The position numbers and the translations under genes were made by a program. Below the pieces are notes generated by a model. The model did not search any database. It was not told where the DNA came from and worked only from the letters and a program-made list of their open reading frames with translations. Source: Enterococcus_G camelliae (lineage in GTDB: Bacteria; Bacillota; Bacilli; Lactobacillales; Enterococcaceae). From it: 64,000 bases of DNA. The stretch is from contig NZ_JBHUMO010000072.1 of NCBI RefSeq assembly GCF_042685105.1, positions 1-64,000 on the forward strand, given 5' to 3'. The stretch's first letter is position 1. Every line of letters begins with the position of its first letter. Positions 15,760-25,800 of the stretch are shown here, piece by piece.

Positions 15760-16440
15760 TTAGTTATTTGATGCAAGTTTTTGTTGAACATTTACCGTAA
15801 TAGCATCAGTCAAGCTATCTAAGAATGTATTTGTTGAACCATTATTACGACCTTCTGCAGCAAAGTTTTCTGCAAGACTATTATAAGGAACATGTACAAT
15901 TAGCGTAAATGTCAGTTTCTTCGTACTTTCGTCATTTGCGGAAAAATTAATTGTTTCAGTTGCAGAGCTAAGTTGTTCATTTTCTCCACCATTGTTAAAA
16001 AGTACTACATAATCGATAGCTTTACTAATACCGTTTGTATTCAAAGCAATCGTTCCAGTTGCATCAACAGATCCTGTATAAGAAACAGTTATTGTTGTTT
16101 TAAAAGTGTCCCCAGGAAGAACATCTGAAAAGGAAGAACCTGTTTGTGCCGATATATTGTCATTTTTTAAGGATAATGGTTTATTGTCAGTTTTCAATGA
16201 TGCATAGTCATCGCCACTACCTGTATTTCCTTTATAAGTCCAGTCTGAATGTTCTTCACCTAAACTCACTTGCCCTTTTGTTAATGCCAATTGACCATCT
16301 ACACTTTTGCTATCTGTGAAGTATGCATAAGTGCCATAAGTAGCTACGCCGATAAATAATAGTGCTAGCAATAAAATTGAGTACTTACGATTTTTTCGGT
16401 TGGTATCTTTTTGTGATTTTTGCTCTGATTTGTTAAACAT
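15760..16440 (-). CDS. TasA/CalY-like fibre protein
   Basis: The 226-residue protein has a basic N-terminus, a membrane-crossing signal and the cleavage region TYGTYAYFTDSKS, typical of TasA and camelysin. The mature part has the family's LPGDTFKTTITVSYTG segment and ends in a beta-strand, ITVNVQQKL. TasA forms protein fibres of Bacillus biofilms, and CalY is a related surface protein. The ATG at 16440 has AAGGAAG 9 nt upstream. It is the first gene of a five-gene operon with two SipW peptidases. The fibre role is inferred from the family. Confidence 0.82.
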   Translation of the reverse strand: MFNKSEQKSQKDTNRKNRKYSILLLALLFIGVATYGTYAYFTDSKSVDGQLALTKGQVSLGEEHSDWTYKGNTGSGDDYASLKTDNKPLSLKNDNISAQTGSSFSDVLPGDTFKTTITVSYTGSVDATGTIALNTNGISKAIDYVVLFNNGGENEQLSSATETINFSANDESTKKLTFTLIVHVPYNSLAENFAAEGRNNGSTNTFLDSLTDAITVNVQQKLASNN

Positions 16441-17069
16441 TTTCTTAAACTTCCTTTTCCTATTTAATTTTTTTGTTTCATCCAACGTTGCATATAATAA
16501 CAGGAACAAAACTGAAATGCAACAATTTTGTTTAAAAAAACAACTAGAATATTTCTGTTATTTTTTTTGTTTGCATTATTTTTACTTTTCTCAATTACAA
16601 ACAATCTTTCATTCTGAATTTTTTTTTATTCATTTATTTTATCTACCATTGTTTATAAATAAATAAACCCATGTTTCAAAATGAAATAGAAATATACATT
16701 TTCGATATTTTACTTGTTATTTAATATAAATTACTCTGAATATTTTTACTGAGAAAAATAAATTTGTTCTTTCAATCACAAAAAGATAGCAGAATTTTTC
16801 TTAGTTAGAATCACTCATAATTATAACAGACAGCACCTTTCTGTTATAGTTATGATAAGCGCAATTGAAATCAATTTTTAAATTAATTCAACTAAAACTA
16901 GCTATACATCAATCAATTTGATTTTTGACGAATGTTCTAACGCACCTTTTTATAAGCGTTTAATTAAAACTGTTCTAATCAATCTCTCAATAATTAAACA
17001 ACTTCTTTCTTCGTAAACCAGTTTACAAGAGCATAATTCCTTCAAACATTTATTTTTTTTCATCAAAAA
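16441..17069. other. Long AT-rich region upstream of the TasA-like operon
   Basis: I see no gene in these 630 bp and no promoter I would trust. The stretch is very AT-rich. It holds a hairpin with 14-bp arms (16817-16830 and 16840-16853, one G-U pair) without a T run, which could be an operator or an RNA structure. A long regulatory leader for the matrix operon is plausible. Confidence 0.5.
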
Positions 17070-17117
17070 ATGGTTTCACCAAATGTTTTTTTATCTAAAA
17101 ACATTTGGTGAAACCAT
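17070..17117 (-). terminator. Strong terminator
   Basis: A perfect 21-bp stem (17070-17090 with 17097-17117) has a 6-nt loop, and the leftward RNA continues into a U run. It ends the gene at 17134-17544. Confidence 0.9.
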
Positions 17118-17133
17118 CCCTATTCTCACTACC

Positions 17134-17544
17134 TCATTCATTTTGTTTTTCAATAAAGCTGAGTGGTTCGACCTGATAAAGTTCAGTCAAAATTTGATTA
17201 ACTGCTGCAAATACCCGCTCATGATCCTCCGTCTTTTCAGGATTTGAAAGAGTGTACGTATTGTCCCTTGTTTTATAAATGATTTGATTGTCTGCTTCAA
17301 CGACAGTAATCAGTTGTTCTCCCTTACAAAATTGAACATATTCTTCATCAAAATCCATCACTAATTTTTGACGAAATCCTTCAAACATGGCTAATTCTTT
17401 GACGAGGGATACGACATCTAATTGATCCAATGATCGCTCCATCCCTTTGTATTTCAATGAATAGGTTGTACATTTGACCGTTGGACAAGCATTACATCCC
17501 CCATCTACGAAATCATGCGTACTTTCAATCACCACAGCATTCAT
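17134..17544 (-). CDS. Unknown soluble protein with an N-terminal CxxC-x4-C cluster
   Basis: The 136-residue protein has no signal peptide or membrane segment. Cysteines cluster near residues 17-25 as CNACPTVKC, preceded by an HDFVDGG stretch, which could bind a metal or be redox-active. I recognise no family. The ATG at 17544 has GGAGGG 7 nt upstream. It is a single gene with its own terminator and is divergent from the membrane protein at 17691. Confidence 0.6.
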   Translation of the reverse strand: MNAVVIESTHDFVDGGCNACPTVKCTTYSLKYKGMERSLDQLDVVSLVKELAMFEGFRQKLVMDFDEEYVQFCKGEQLITVVEADNQIIYKTRDNTYTLSNPEKTEDHERVFAAVNQILTELYQVEPLSFIEKQNE

Positions 17545-17690
17545 CGTTTTTCCCTCCATTCATTCTTTATGTGATAAAGATAACATGTTTACGAAGAAAT
17601 AACTAGTTCCAATGAAAGAGTGTTATATCGTAAAAAAGTATGATAAAATGACTTGTATCTTGTAACTTATATACAAAAGGAGCGAGTTTC

Positions 17691-18077
17691 TTGCCTAAAT
17701 TAAAAAAAATAATCTCTGCGCTTTTTTCTTTGCCTATTCTTTTTTTGCTTTCGCCTGTAATTGTTCAAGCGGATACCCAGATGGAAGTTGCTTCTATTAT
17801 GAACATTGGCAAAAGTCTTCTATCTTTATTTACAATTAATTATGAATTAATTTTTGGATTTGGTAGTTTTCTAAATGGTCTGTTGTTCCTGCTCATCGCC
17901 TGGGCAATTCCTTCGTCAAAAGACACAGAAAAAATGAATGACCCACACTTAAGTTTAAAAAAGCGGCAACAACTTCACCAAGCTTCTAATATTATCTGGA
18001 AGAAAATAATGGTGCTTATTGGCCTTATCTTCATTTTACTCGGTATTATATTGATTACTATTTCTGCTATAATGTAA
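17691..18077 (+). CDS. Unknown membrane protein
   Basis: The 128-residue protein starts at TTG (AGGAG 9 nt upstream). It has a signal-like first segment ending in VQADT, a second membrane segment (about 52-72), a charged loop rich in Lys and Gln, and a third segment (about 105-127). No family is recognised. It is a single gene with a strong terminator just after the stop. Confidence 0.6.
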   Translation: MPKLKKIISALFSLPILFLLSPVIVQADTQMEVASIMNIGKSLLSLFTINYELIFGFGSFLNGLLFLLIAWAIPSSKDTEKMNDPHLSLKKRQQLHQASNIIWKKIMVLIGLIFILLGIILITISAIM

Positions 18078-18079
18078 AA

Positions 18080-18150
18080 AAAAACGATTCAAGCTTGACC
18101 ACACTTGTCACTTAAATGTCAGAGTGACTAGTTGAGCTTGAATCGTTTTT
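18080..18150. terminator. Bidirectional terminator
   Basis: AAAAACGATTCAAGCT (18080-18095) pairs with its exact reverse complement at 18135-18150, and a smaller hairpin (TCACT with AGTGA) sits inside. It separates the convergent membrane protein gene and luxS. Confidence 0.88.
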
Positions 18151-18157
18151 CATTTAA

Positions 18158-18640
18158 TTACCCATTTTTTACGACATGGCGTTCAAATGGATCATCACTA
18201 ATGCCTTGCTCCAACACCAGTTTGGCGTACTCTTTCGCAGTAAACAAGGAATGATCCCGATAATTACCACAGCTTTCAATTGAAACGCCTTGCACATCTT
18301 CCCATTGAGTTTCATTAGCAATGACCGTTAACACATCCGTCAAAACTTCAGCCACTTCAGTCGCACTATGTGAGCCCCAAGTGATTAAATGAAATCCTGT
18401 TCGACAGCCAAATGGGGAAATATCGATAATCCCATCTAAACGATCCCGCATTAAATCTGCAAATAAATGTTCCAACGTATGCATACCTGCTGTAGGCATT
18501 TCCTTTTCATTGGGTTGCAATAGACGCAAATCAAAGTTAGCGATTGTATCTCCCTTTGGTCCGGTTTCTTCCGCAATTAAGCGAACATAAGGGGCCTTTA
18601 CTTTTGTATGATCCAGTGTAAAACTTTCCACTTCAGCCAT
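18158..18640 (-). CDS. luxS: S-ribosylhomocysteine lyase LuxS
   Basis: The 160-residue metalloenzyme splits S-ribosylhomocysteine into homocysteine and the AI-2 precursor DPD in the activated methyl cycle. Metal ligands His54 and His58 (HTLEH, with Glu57) and Cys124 (SCGNYRDH) are present, as is catalytic Cys79 in FGCRTGF. Length is normal for the family. GGAGGAG precedes the start. It stands alone between a terminator and a small unknown gene, so it is not in a metabolic operon here. Confidence 0.97.
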   Translation of the reverse strand: MAEVESFTLDHTKVKAPYVRLIAEETGPKGDTIANFDLRLLQPNEKEMPTAGMHTLEHLFADLMRDRLDGIIDISPFGCRTGFHLITWGSHSATEVAEVLTDVLTVIANETQWEDVQGVSIESCGNYRDHSLFTAKEYAKLVLEQGISDDPFERHVVKNG

Positions 18641-18695
18641 CTGTATCTCCTCCTCTTTTTACTATTGCAAGTGTAGTTCACTTATCTTTTATTTG

Positions 18696-19022
18696 TCAAT
18701 CATGGTCACCTGACTCTTTTGCTGAAAAATCATAGGAAAAGCCGTCAAAACTCTCACCATCATAATATTTTAACAAGTCCTCAACTGATAATAGTGCAGA
18801 GGTCATTGCTGTCGGTGTTTCTTCCAAGGCTTGCGCTTGCTGTTTTTCAAAAAAAAGTTGATAGTTTTCCAACAATTGTCGATACATTTGTTGTTTGGTT
18901 CTTCCTTCGCCTGTCATCGTCGGTATTTCACGAAAAAAGCCACGAAAAACGGGGGCTTCATCGACCCATTCAACGGGTAATTCCACTACCGTCAGATGCA
19001 AAGCAGCAAATTGTTCATCCAT
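18696..19022 (-). CDS. Small HicB-like protein of unknown function
   Basis: The 108-residue soluble acidic protein has a segment VFRGFFREIPTMTGEG followed by a helix, KQQMYRQLLENYQLFFEKQ. This resembles the HicB strand-turn-helix where substrates or antitoxin partners bind. No hicA-like partner is next to it, so a toxin-antitoxin role is unlikely. It starts 9 bp after the ABC-F gene and is probably co-transcribed with it. Confidence 0.55.
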   Translation of the reverse strand: MDEQFAALHLTVVELPVEWVDEAPVFRGFFREIPTMTGEGRTKQQMYRQLLENYQLFFEKQQAQALEETPTAMTSALLSVEDLLKYYDGESFDGFSYDFSAKESGDHD

Positions 19023-19031
19023 TTTTTTCCC

Positions 19032-20555
19032 TTACCTTCCTATATCAATGATGCGTTCGACAAAGTCTTCATAAAATTCTTGCTCATGCGATACGACAAT
19101 GACCGTTCCGGGATAGTTTGCCAAACTAACACGCAAACTCTCTTTGGTTTCATGGTCGATATGATTGGTTGGTTCATCTAGAATCAGCAAATTGCCTTCT
19201 CGCATCGTCATTTCTGCTAACTTCACTTTCGTTTGTTCGCCCCCACTTAATAATTGAAGGGATTCTTGTGCCAATTGATTTACTAATCCTGCTTGCGATA
19301 AATGACGGCGCAATTCCTTCACTGACGCTTTTGGAAAAATTCGTCCCAAATATTGCAGTGGTGTTTCTAGTGGCGTTTCCCATTCTAATTCTTGGGAAAA
19401 ATAATTGATTTTGGTGTTCGCGGGAAATTCAAATCCTCCATCCAAAGCGGGAATTTCTCCAATCAATGTTTTTAATAGCGTTGATTTACCAATCCCATTA
19501 AATCCCCGAATGGCAATCGTTTCCCCATAACGAATAGTTAATTGAATTGGATCCAACAAAGGCCGGTCGTAACCAATCACCAAATGATCGGTCGTCAATG
19601 CCAACGTACTCACGATGGGTTGATACGGAAAACGAAAATTGGGCTTCGGTGCATCTGATGGGGGCGTTAATCGCTCAACTTTAGCCAATTGTTTTTCCCG
19701 ACTTTTAGCCATCGTTGAACGCGAACCAGCTTTATATTTACGAATGTACGCTTCCGTTTTCGCAATTTGTTTCTTTTGGGATTCATATTGACGCAAATAT
19801 GTCTCGCGATTGGCTTCTTTCTGCTTTAAAGCTTTGGTTAAATTGCCCGTATATTTGGTCAATTGACCAAATTCAATATCAGCAATATGCGTGGTAATCG
19901 CATCTAAAAAGACTCGATCATGGGAAATTACTAGGAAGGTTCCGGTAAATGTTTGCAGAAAATTAGTCAGCCATTCAACGTGACTATCATCCAAATGGTT
20001 GGTCGGTTCATCTAATACTAGCATATCGGGCTTTTCTAAAAGAAGTTTTGCCAAAATAACTTTGGAACGTTGTCCACCACTTAACTGACTAAGCGGGCAA
20101 TCTAACCCCAATACCTGTAAACCCAAACCACTCGCCATCTCTTGAATCAACGTCTCCATTTGATAATAAGTTCCTTGATCCAATTGCGTTTGTAACTGGC
20201 CTGCTTTTTCAAGTAGACGCTCATCCAATGTCTCAGCATAATCGGTGTAATATTGAGTAATGGTTTGTTCCATTGTTATTTCTTTTTGAAAAGCCGTTTT
20301 AAGAAAAGCAAAGATGGTCAGCTGCTCATCCACCTCAACATACTGGTCCAAGTATCCAAGCTGGCAGTTTTTGGGCATACTGACCTTTCCTTCATCTGGT
20401 AATAGCTCGCCGGTAATAATTTTGATTAACGTTGATTTGCCAGCACCATTTTGACCAATCAAGCCAACCTTCTCTCCCTTATTAACTTGTAAATTCAATG
20501 ATTCATAAAGTAATTTATCCCCAAATTGTTGGGTAATATTTGTCAAACTTAACAT
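19032..20555 (-). CDS. ABC-F family ATPase
   Basis: The 507-residue soluble protein has two ABC domains joined by a basic linker (about 240-300, including KYKAGSRSTMAKSREKQ) and no membrane segment. Walker A motifs are GQNGAGKST and GFNGIGKST; signatures are LSGGQRSKV and LSGGEQTKV; Walker B regions read LVLDEPTNHLD and LILDEPTNHID. ABC-F proteins act on ribosomes, either as translation factors or as antibiotic-protection proteins; I cannot tell which. The ATG at 20555 is used since GAGAGGAG lies 5 nt upstream. A hairpin in the leader (20587-20616) may attenuate transcription. Confidence 0.9.
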   Translation of the reverse strand: MLSLTNITQQFGDKLLYESLNLQVNKGEKVGLIGQNGAGKSTLIKIITGELLPDEGKVSMPKNCQLGYLDQYVEVDEQLTIFAFLKTAFQKEITMEQTITQYYTDYAETLDERLLEKAGQLQTQLDQGTYYQMETLIQEMASGLGLQVLGLDCPLSQLSGGQRSKVILAKLLLEKPDMLVLDEPTNHLDDSHVEWLTNFLQTFTGTFLVISHDRVFLDAITTHIADIEFGQLTKYTGNLTKALKQKEANRETYLRQYESQKKQIAKTEAYIRKYKAGSRSTMAKSREKQLAKVERLTPPSDAPKPNFRFPYQPIVSTLALTTDHLVIGYDRPLLDPIQLTIRYGETIAIRGFNGIGKSTLLKTLIGEIPALDGGFEFPANTKINYFSQELEWETPLETPLQYLGRIFPKASVKELRRHLSQAGLVNQLAQESLQLLSGGEQTKVKLAEMTMREGNLLILDEPTNHIDHETKESLRVSLANYPGTVIVVSHEQEFYEDFVERIIDIGR

Positions 20556-20586
20556 ATAGACTCCTCTCATATTGTCGAACCAACAA

Positions 20587-20616
20587 AATCGCTGCAGACA
20601 AACGTCTACAGCGATT
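20587..20616 (-). promoter_or_regulatory. Leader hairpin of the ABC-F gene, candidate attenuator
   Basis: In the leftward RNA, AATCGCTGTAGAC pairs with GTCTGCAGCGATT across a 4-nt loop (one G-U pair), followed by TTTTGTTGG, a weak U tract. It ends 31 nt before the start codon. Antibiotic-protection ABC-F genes are often controlled by such leader attenuators. Confidence 0.45.
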
Positions 20617-20756
20617 GTTTCAAATTATCTACTAAACTCATCTATCAGCATATTCAGTCTATCATGGAGTGAAAAAAAAGTCTAGTTTCCTGAAAATGGC
20701 TCTTGACGATGGGCAGAGTCAATGAGACGATAAAATAAAAAAAGCGAGGTTTTCCT

Positions 20757-21248
20757 TTGAATTACCCTTTACTGACTCACCAAATGCCGACTAGAATTCA
20801 AACGGTATGGCGTAAAAGCCTTTTTACAACGATTGGGATATGTTTCATTATTGAATTAATCGTATGCTATGTCCTGATACGGATTTTCGATTTTCAACTA
20901 TTGACTTGGGTGCTTTTGGGCTGTCTTATCGGTCTGACACTCATTTTCGGTAGCATTGCTTATTTTCTTATTCCTTATCGCTATGCCTTTCATCGTTATG
21001 AAATTACCGAAGAGGATGTTGCTTTGCAAAAGGGCTACTTTTTCCGTTCAACCACGTATGTTCCGCTAAATCGCATCCAGCATATTGAGACGAATCAAGG
21101 ACCTTTTTTACGTCAGGCACAATTGATGGAATTAGTTATTCATACTGCTGCCACAGCTCATACTCTATCTGGGCTAGACATTGCACAAGCTCAAACACTC
21201 AGGGGACAATTGATTGAACTGGTAAAGGTGGCAAGAGAAGATGTCTGA
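20757..21248 (+). CDS. PH-domain membrane protein, YdbS-like
   Basis: The 163-residue protein has two membrane segments (about 25-47 and 54-74) followed by a bacterial PH domain (DUF304) with RYEITEEDVALQKGYFFRSTTYVPLNRIQHIE. The start is TTG with GAGG 7 nt upstream. It overlaps the next gene by 8 bp. In Bacillus, ydbS and ydbT together protect against a circular bacteriocin; whether this pair does so is unknown. Confidence 0.8.
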   Translation: MNYPLLTHQMPTRIQTVWRKSLFTTIGICFIIELIVCYVLIRIFDFQLLTWVLLGCLIGLTLIFGSIAYFLIPYRYAFHRYEITEEDVALQKGYFFRSTTYVPLNRIQHIETNQGPFLRQAQLMELVIHTAATAHTLSGLDIAQAQTLRGQLIELVKVAREDV

Positions 21249-22734
21249 AGCAAAACATTTTCACCCACTGGCCTTACCGATTCTCTTCTTTTCACGGATC
21301 AAAAAATGGTGGCTTATTCTCTTGCCCCTTTTCCCGCGTCTGACAACTGGGGATTGGCGTTCTCTATGGATTTTATTTGCACTTTTCCTTTTGAACGGCG
21401 GGAGTGCTTTCTTGAGTTATTGGTTTTACCGCTATCAACTAACAGGAGATCATTTGGAAATTACCCAAGGACTATTTGTTAAAAAAAGACGTCTGATTCC
21501 TTATGAACGCATCCAATCAATTCATCAGCGACAATGGTTTTTTCTGAAACCCTTTCATTTGGTTCAGCTGACAGTTGACACGGCCAGCGGGGGGCCGTCA
21601 GAAGCAGAAGCAAATTTGCTTGCGGTTCCTGAATCACTACTTCTTGAATTGGAGCACTGTCGAACTACTGGCAAAGAAGAGGTGCCTAATTCTTTAACAA
21701 GTAAACCCGAACCAGCAACTGAACAGCTCTCCTCTCTGGTTTATGAGGTAACCAATCGAGATATTTTTCTATTTTCTTTTACTGACCTGGGATTAATTCC
21801 ACTTTTTTTAGCAGCTCTTTCCTTCGTGAATCAAATTATTCCTGAAAATTGGATGGCGCGCGCAACCAACGAAGGAGAATTGCTTCTTCGCTCGAGTTGG
21901 ATTTTATTTTCAGTTGCCAGTATTCTTCTCCTAGTGTGCTTGATGCTTGCCTCATTAATCAAGCAGTTCGTTCTCTTCTATCGGTTCCGCGTGACCCGTA
22001 GCGCACAAGAGTTACATATTGAAAGTGGCTTATTCGAACGTCGAACAACCATTGTTCCTATTTCAAAAATTCAACAAATCAAACTTAACCAACAATTTTT
22101 ACGGCAAATTCTAGGTTTGGCTACTGTTCAGATTATTTTAGCAGGTGAACAAGACAAAGAGGATACACTCTCAGGCAAACTTTATTTACTGCCCATTATC
22201 TCTCAAAAACTTGTCTATCGAACCTTATCCGAGTTGCTGCCAGAATATCAGATGACTGAACCTACTTTGCAATATGTTACGGCAAAACAGCGGCCATTAC
22301 TTTGGTATTTTTGGCGCTGGCCACTCGTCATTTTGACTCCAACTATCTTGCTGATTGGTTTGTTTTTTCACTGGTTTGCTTTCATTCCTACTTGCTTACT
22401 CATTTTCTTTCTCATCACGGGAATCTACCAACGTAATTTGCAGGCCTTTGCTAGCCATGAAAAGCAATGCATTATCCAAACTGCCCATTTCTTAACAAAA
22501 GAACTATCTTTTATTGAACATCGTCGTCTCCAAACTTTTTCAGTAGAGTCGAGTCGTTGGTTATTTCCTAAAAAGAGAGGGCACGTCACAGTGACAACGC
22601 TAGCTGGTTCCTCGCCAGAAACTCTGACATTACGTTTCTTATCCTTACATGATATTGAACGCTTGCAGTCTTTTTACACGCAATCAACGACTCGGCACGA
22701 TGTTACGATTGTTAGCCCTATACAGAAAAGTTGA
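21241..22734 (+). CDS. PH-domain membrane protein, YdbT-like
   Basis: The 497-residue protein has about six membrane segments and three bacterial PH (DUF304) units. Repeating patterns are ITQGLFVKKRRLIPYERIQSIH near residue 75, IESGLFERRTTIVPISKIQQIK near 260 and a third near 415. Its ATG lies within the last codons of the YdbS-like gene. A membrane complex is likely. Envelope defence is the closest known role, from the Bacillus homologues. Confidence 0.8.
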   Translation: MSEAKHFHPLALPILFFSRIKKWWLILLPLFPRLTTGDWRSLWILFALFLLNGGSAFLSYWFYRYQLTGDHLEITQGLFVKKRRLIPYERIQSIHQRQWFFLKPFHLVQLTVDTASGGPSEAEANLLAVPESLLLELEHCRTTGKEEVPNSLTSKPEPATEQLSSLVYEVTNRDIFLFSFTDLGLIPLFLAALSFVNQIIPENWMARATNEGELLLRSSWILFSVASILLLVCLMLASLIKQFVLFYRFRVTRSAQELHIESGLFERRTTIVPISKIQQIKLNQQFLRQILGLATVQIILAGEQDKEDTLSGKLYLLPIISQKLVYRTLSELLPEYQMTEPTLQYVTAKQRPLLWYFWRWPLVILTPTILLIGLFFHWFAFIPTCLLIFFLITGIYQRNLQAFASHEKQCIIQTAHFLTKELSFIEHRRLQTFSVESSRWLFPKKRGHVTVTTLAGSSPETLTLRFLSLHDIERLQSFYTQSTTRHDVTIVSPIQKS

Positions 22735-22781
22735 GGCCGCCACTCATTTCGAGTACCAACATCAATTATTATAGAACCAAA

Positions 22782-22813
22782 AAAAGCCAATCTTCTAATG
22801 AAGATTGGCTTTT
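22782..22813. terminator. Bidirectional terminator
   Basis: A perfect 14-bp stem (22782-22795 with 22800-22813) with a 4-nt loop and A/T flanks separates the YdbT-like gene and the convergent rpoC. Confidence 0.9.
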
Positions 22814-22822
22814 GATTGTCGC

Positions 22823-25800
22823 TTAGAATTCATGGTTGTTTAATGCATCTTCAACAGCCATTTGTGCTTCGATATCTGAAATGCTATAAACATTTTCGCT
22901 TGCAACAGTTACTTCTTTCGGTTCCATGTTGCGGTAGCGCGCCATTCCTGTACCTGCAGGAATGATTTTTCCGATGATAACATTTTCTTTTAATCCTAAC
23001 AATGGATCTTTTTTGCCTCTGATGGCAGCATCCGTCAAGACACGTGTTGTTTCTTGGAAGGAAGCAGCTGACAAGAAGCTGTTTGTTTCTAGTGAAGCTT
23101 TCGTAATTCCAAGTAATACTGGGCGAGCCGTTGCTGGTACGCCACCGGCAACCAATGTCTTGTAGTTACGATCTTTGAAATCGGCAATATCTAATAATGT
23201 TCCTGGTAAAATATCTGTATCTCCTGGATCCATCACACGTACTTTGCGTAACATTTGACGAACCATTACTTCGATATGTTTGTCGCCAATTTCTACCCCT
23301 TGCATCCGGTAAACACGTTGCACTTCACGTAATAAATAATTTTCAACGGATAAAACATCACGTACTTGCAACAAATGTTTCGGCTCAATTGATCCTTCTG
23401 TTAAAGGTGCGCCACGGTGAATGACATCCCCTTCAGCAACCTTCATTCGTGCTGTAAATGGTACGGTATACGTACGAGTATCTGTTTTCCCTTTGATAGT
23501 AACTTCTTTGGTACGTGTCGCCGCATCTTCAGAAATATCAATTACTTCTCCAGTTACTTCGGTAATGACAGCTTGCCCTTTCGGATTACGTGCTTCAAAA
23601 ATTTCTTGAACCCGTGGTAACCCTTGAGTGATGTCATCTCCGGCTACCCCGCCGGTATGGAAGGTACGCATGGTTAACTGAGTACCAGGTTCACCGATGG
23701 ATTGGGCAGCGATTGTTCCTACTGCTTCGCCGACTTCCACTTCGTTCCCTGTAGCAAGGTTACGGCCATAACAATGTTTACATACACCATGTTTTGTATT
23801 ACATGTGAAGACCGAACGAATCGATACTTCTTCGATATCCGCATCAATGATTTGTTTGGCAATATCTTCAGTAATTAGTTGATTTTTACCGATAATTACT
23901 GCACCTGTCGCTGGGTCTTTGACTGATTTATGCGTATAACGCCCAATTAATCGTTCTTCTAGAGATTCAATTAATTCATTGCCTTCACGAATTGCTCGGA
24001 TATTCAAGCCCCGATCAGTCCCACAGTCGTCTTCACGAATGATAACATCTTGTGCAACGTCTACTAACCGACGAGTTAAATAACCTGAATCGGCTGTCTT
24101 CAAGGCGGTGTCGGTCATTCCTTTTCGAGCACCGTGTGTGGAGATAAACATTTCCAAGACAGTTAATCCTTCACGGAAGTTAGAAATGATTGGCAATTCC
24201 ATGATTCGACCATTCGGCGCAGCCATCAATCCACGCATCCCAGCAAGCTGTGTAAAGTTGGAAATATTTCCCCGAGCTCCTGAATCAGACATCATGAAAA
24301 TTGGATTTTTCGCATCCAATGATTCCATTAGTTTTTGTTGGATTTGATCTTTTGCGTCATTCCACACACCAATCACTCGTTCATAACGTTCGTCATCAGT
24401 AATCAACCCACGACGGAACTGTTTGGTAATTACTTCCACTTGCTTGTGTGATGCTTCAATGATGTCATGTTTTTCATGGAGTACCATGATATCTGCAATC
24501 CCAACCGTAATCCCAGCAGTTGTTGAGTGTTTATAACCTAAGTCTTTCATGCGGTCAAGCATATTAGAAGTTTCTGTTACTTTAAATCGTTTGAAGACTT
24601 CCGCAATGATGTTTCCTAAGTTTTTCTTCTTAAATGGTTGCACTAATTCCTGCTCTGCAATAAATGCAGGAATATCTTGACCATGATCAACAAAATATTT
24701 ATCAGGTGTTTGTACTGTTAAGTTAAAGTCTGTTGGTTCATTTAAGTAAGGAAACTCTGGTGGCATAATAGAGTTAAAGATAACTTTACCGACTGTCGTC
24801 ACCATTAAGCGGCCTTTTTGTTCTTCGGTAAATGGTTTTTCTCCAAGAGCATTAGGATTCACGGCAATTCTTGAGTGTAAATGGACATAGCCATTTCGCC
24901 ATGCAGTGACCGCTTCATCCATATCACGGAAAAGCATTCCTTCCCCTTCGCGACCTTCTTCTTCCATTGTTAGGTAGTAGTTTCCTAAGACCATATCTTG
25001 GGAAGGCGTTACGACTGGTTTGCCATCTTTTGGATTCAAAATATTTTGAGCAGCAAGCATCAACATACGTGCTTCAGCTTGGGCTTCCTCATTCAATGGT
25101 ACGTGAACAGCCATTTGGTCCCCATCGAAATCCGCATTATAGGCTTCACATACTAATGGGTGCAAACGAATCGCACGACCTTCGACTAGTACGGGTTCAA
25201 AAGCTTGAATTCCTAGACGGTGAAGCGTAGGTGCCCGGTTTAATAGGACAGGGTGTTCTTTAATCACATCTTCTAATACATCCCACACGTCATCTTCTTG
25301 GCGTTCAATTTTGCGTTTTGCATTTTTGATGTTTGAAGCTAATTCGCGTTTTACAAGTTCGTGCATCACAAATGGTTTAAACAACTCAATTGCCATTTCC
25401 TTTGGTAGACCACATTGGTACATTTTCAAGAATGGTCCAACAACGATAACGGAACGGCCAGAGTAGTCTACCCGTTTTCCTAATAAGTTTTGACGGAAAC
25501 GTCCTTGTTTCCCTTTTAGCATATGGGACAATGATTTCAAAGGACGATTCCCTGGGCCTGTTACTGGACGGCCACGACGACCATTATCAATCAATGCATC
25601 CACAGCTTCTTGTAACATACGTTTTTCATTTTGGACAATAATATTTGGTGCATTCAAATCTAACAATCGTTTCAAACGGTTGTTCCGATTGATTACGCGT
25701 CGGTACAAATCATTCAAATCAGATGTGGCAAAACGACCACCTTCTAATTGAACCATTGGGCGCAAATCTGGCGGAATGACAGGAATGACGTCCATTACCA

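Noticed and set aside
18696..19022. HicAB toxin-antitoxin module
   Set aside because: Only a weak HicB-like segment is present and no hicA-sized neighbour exists.
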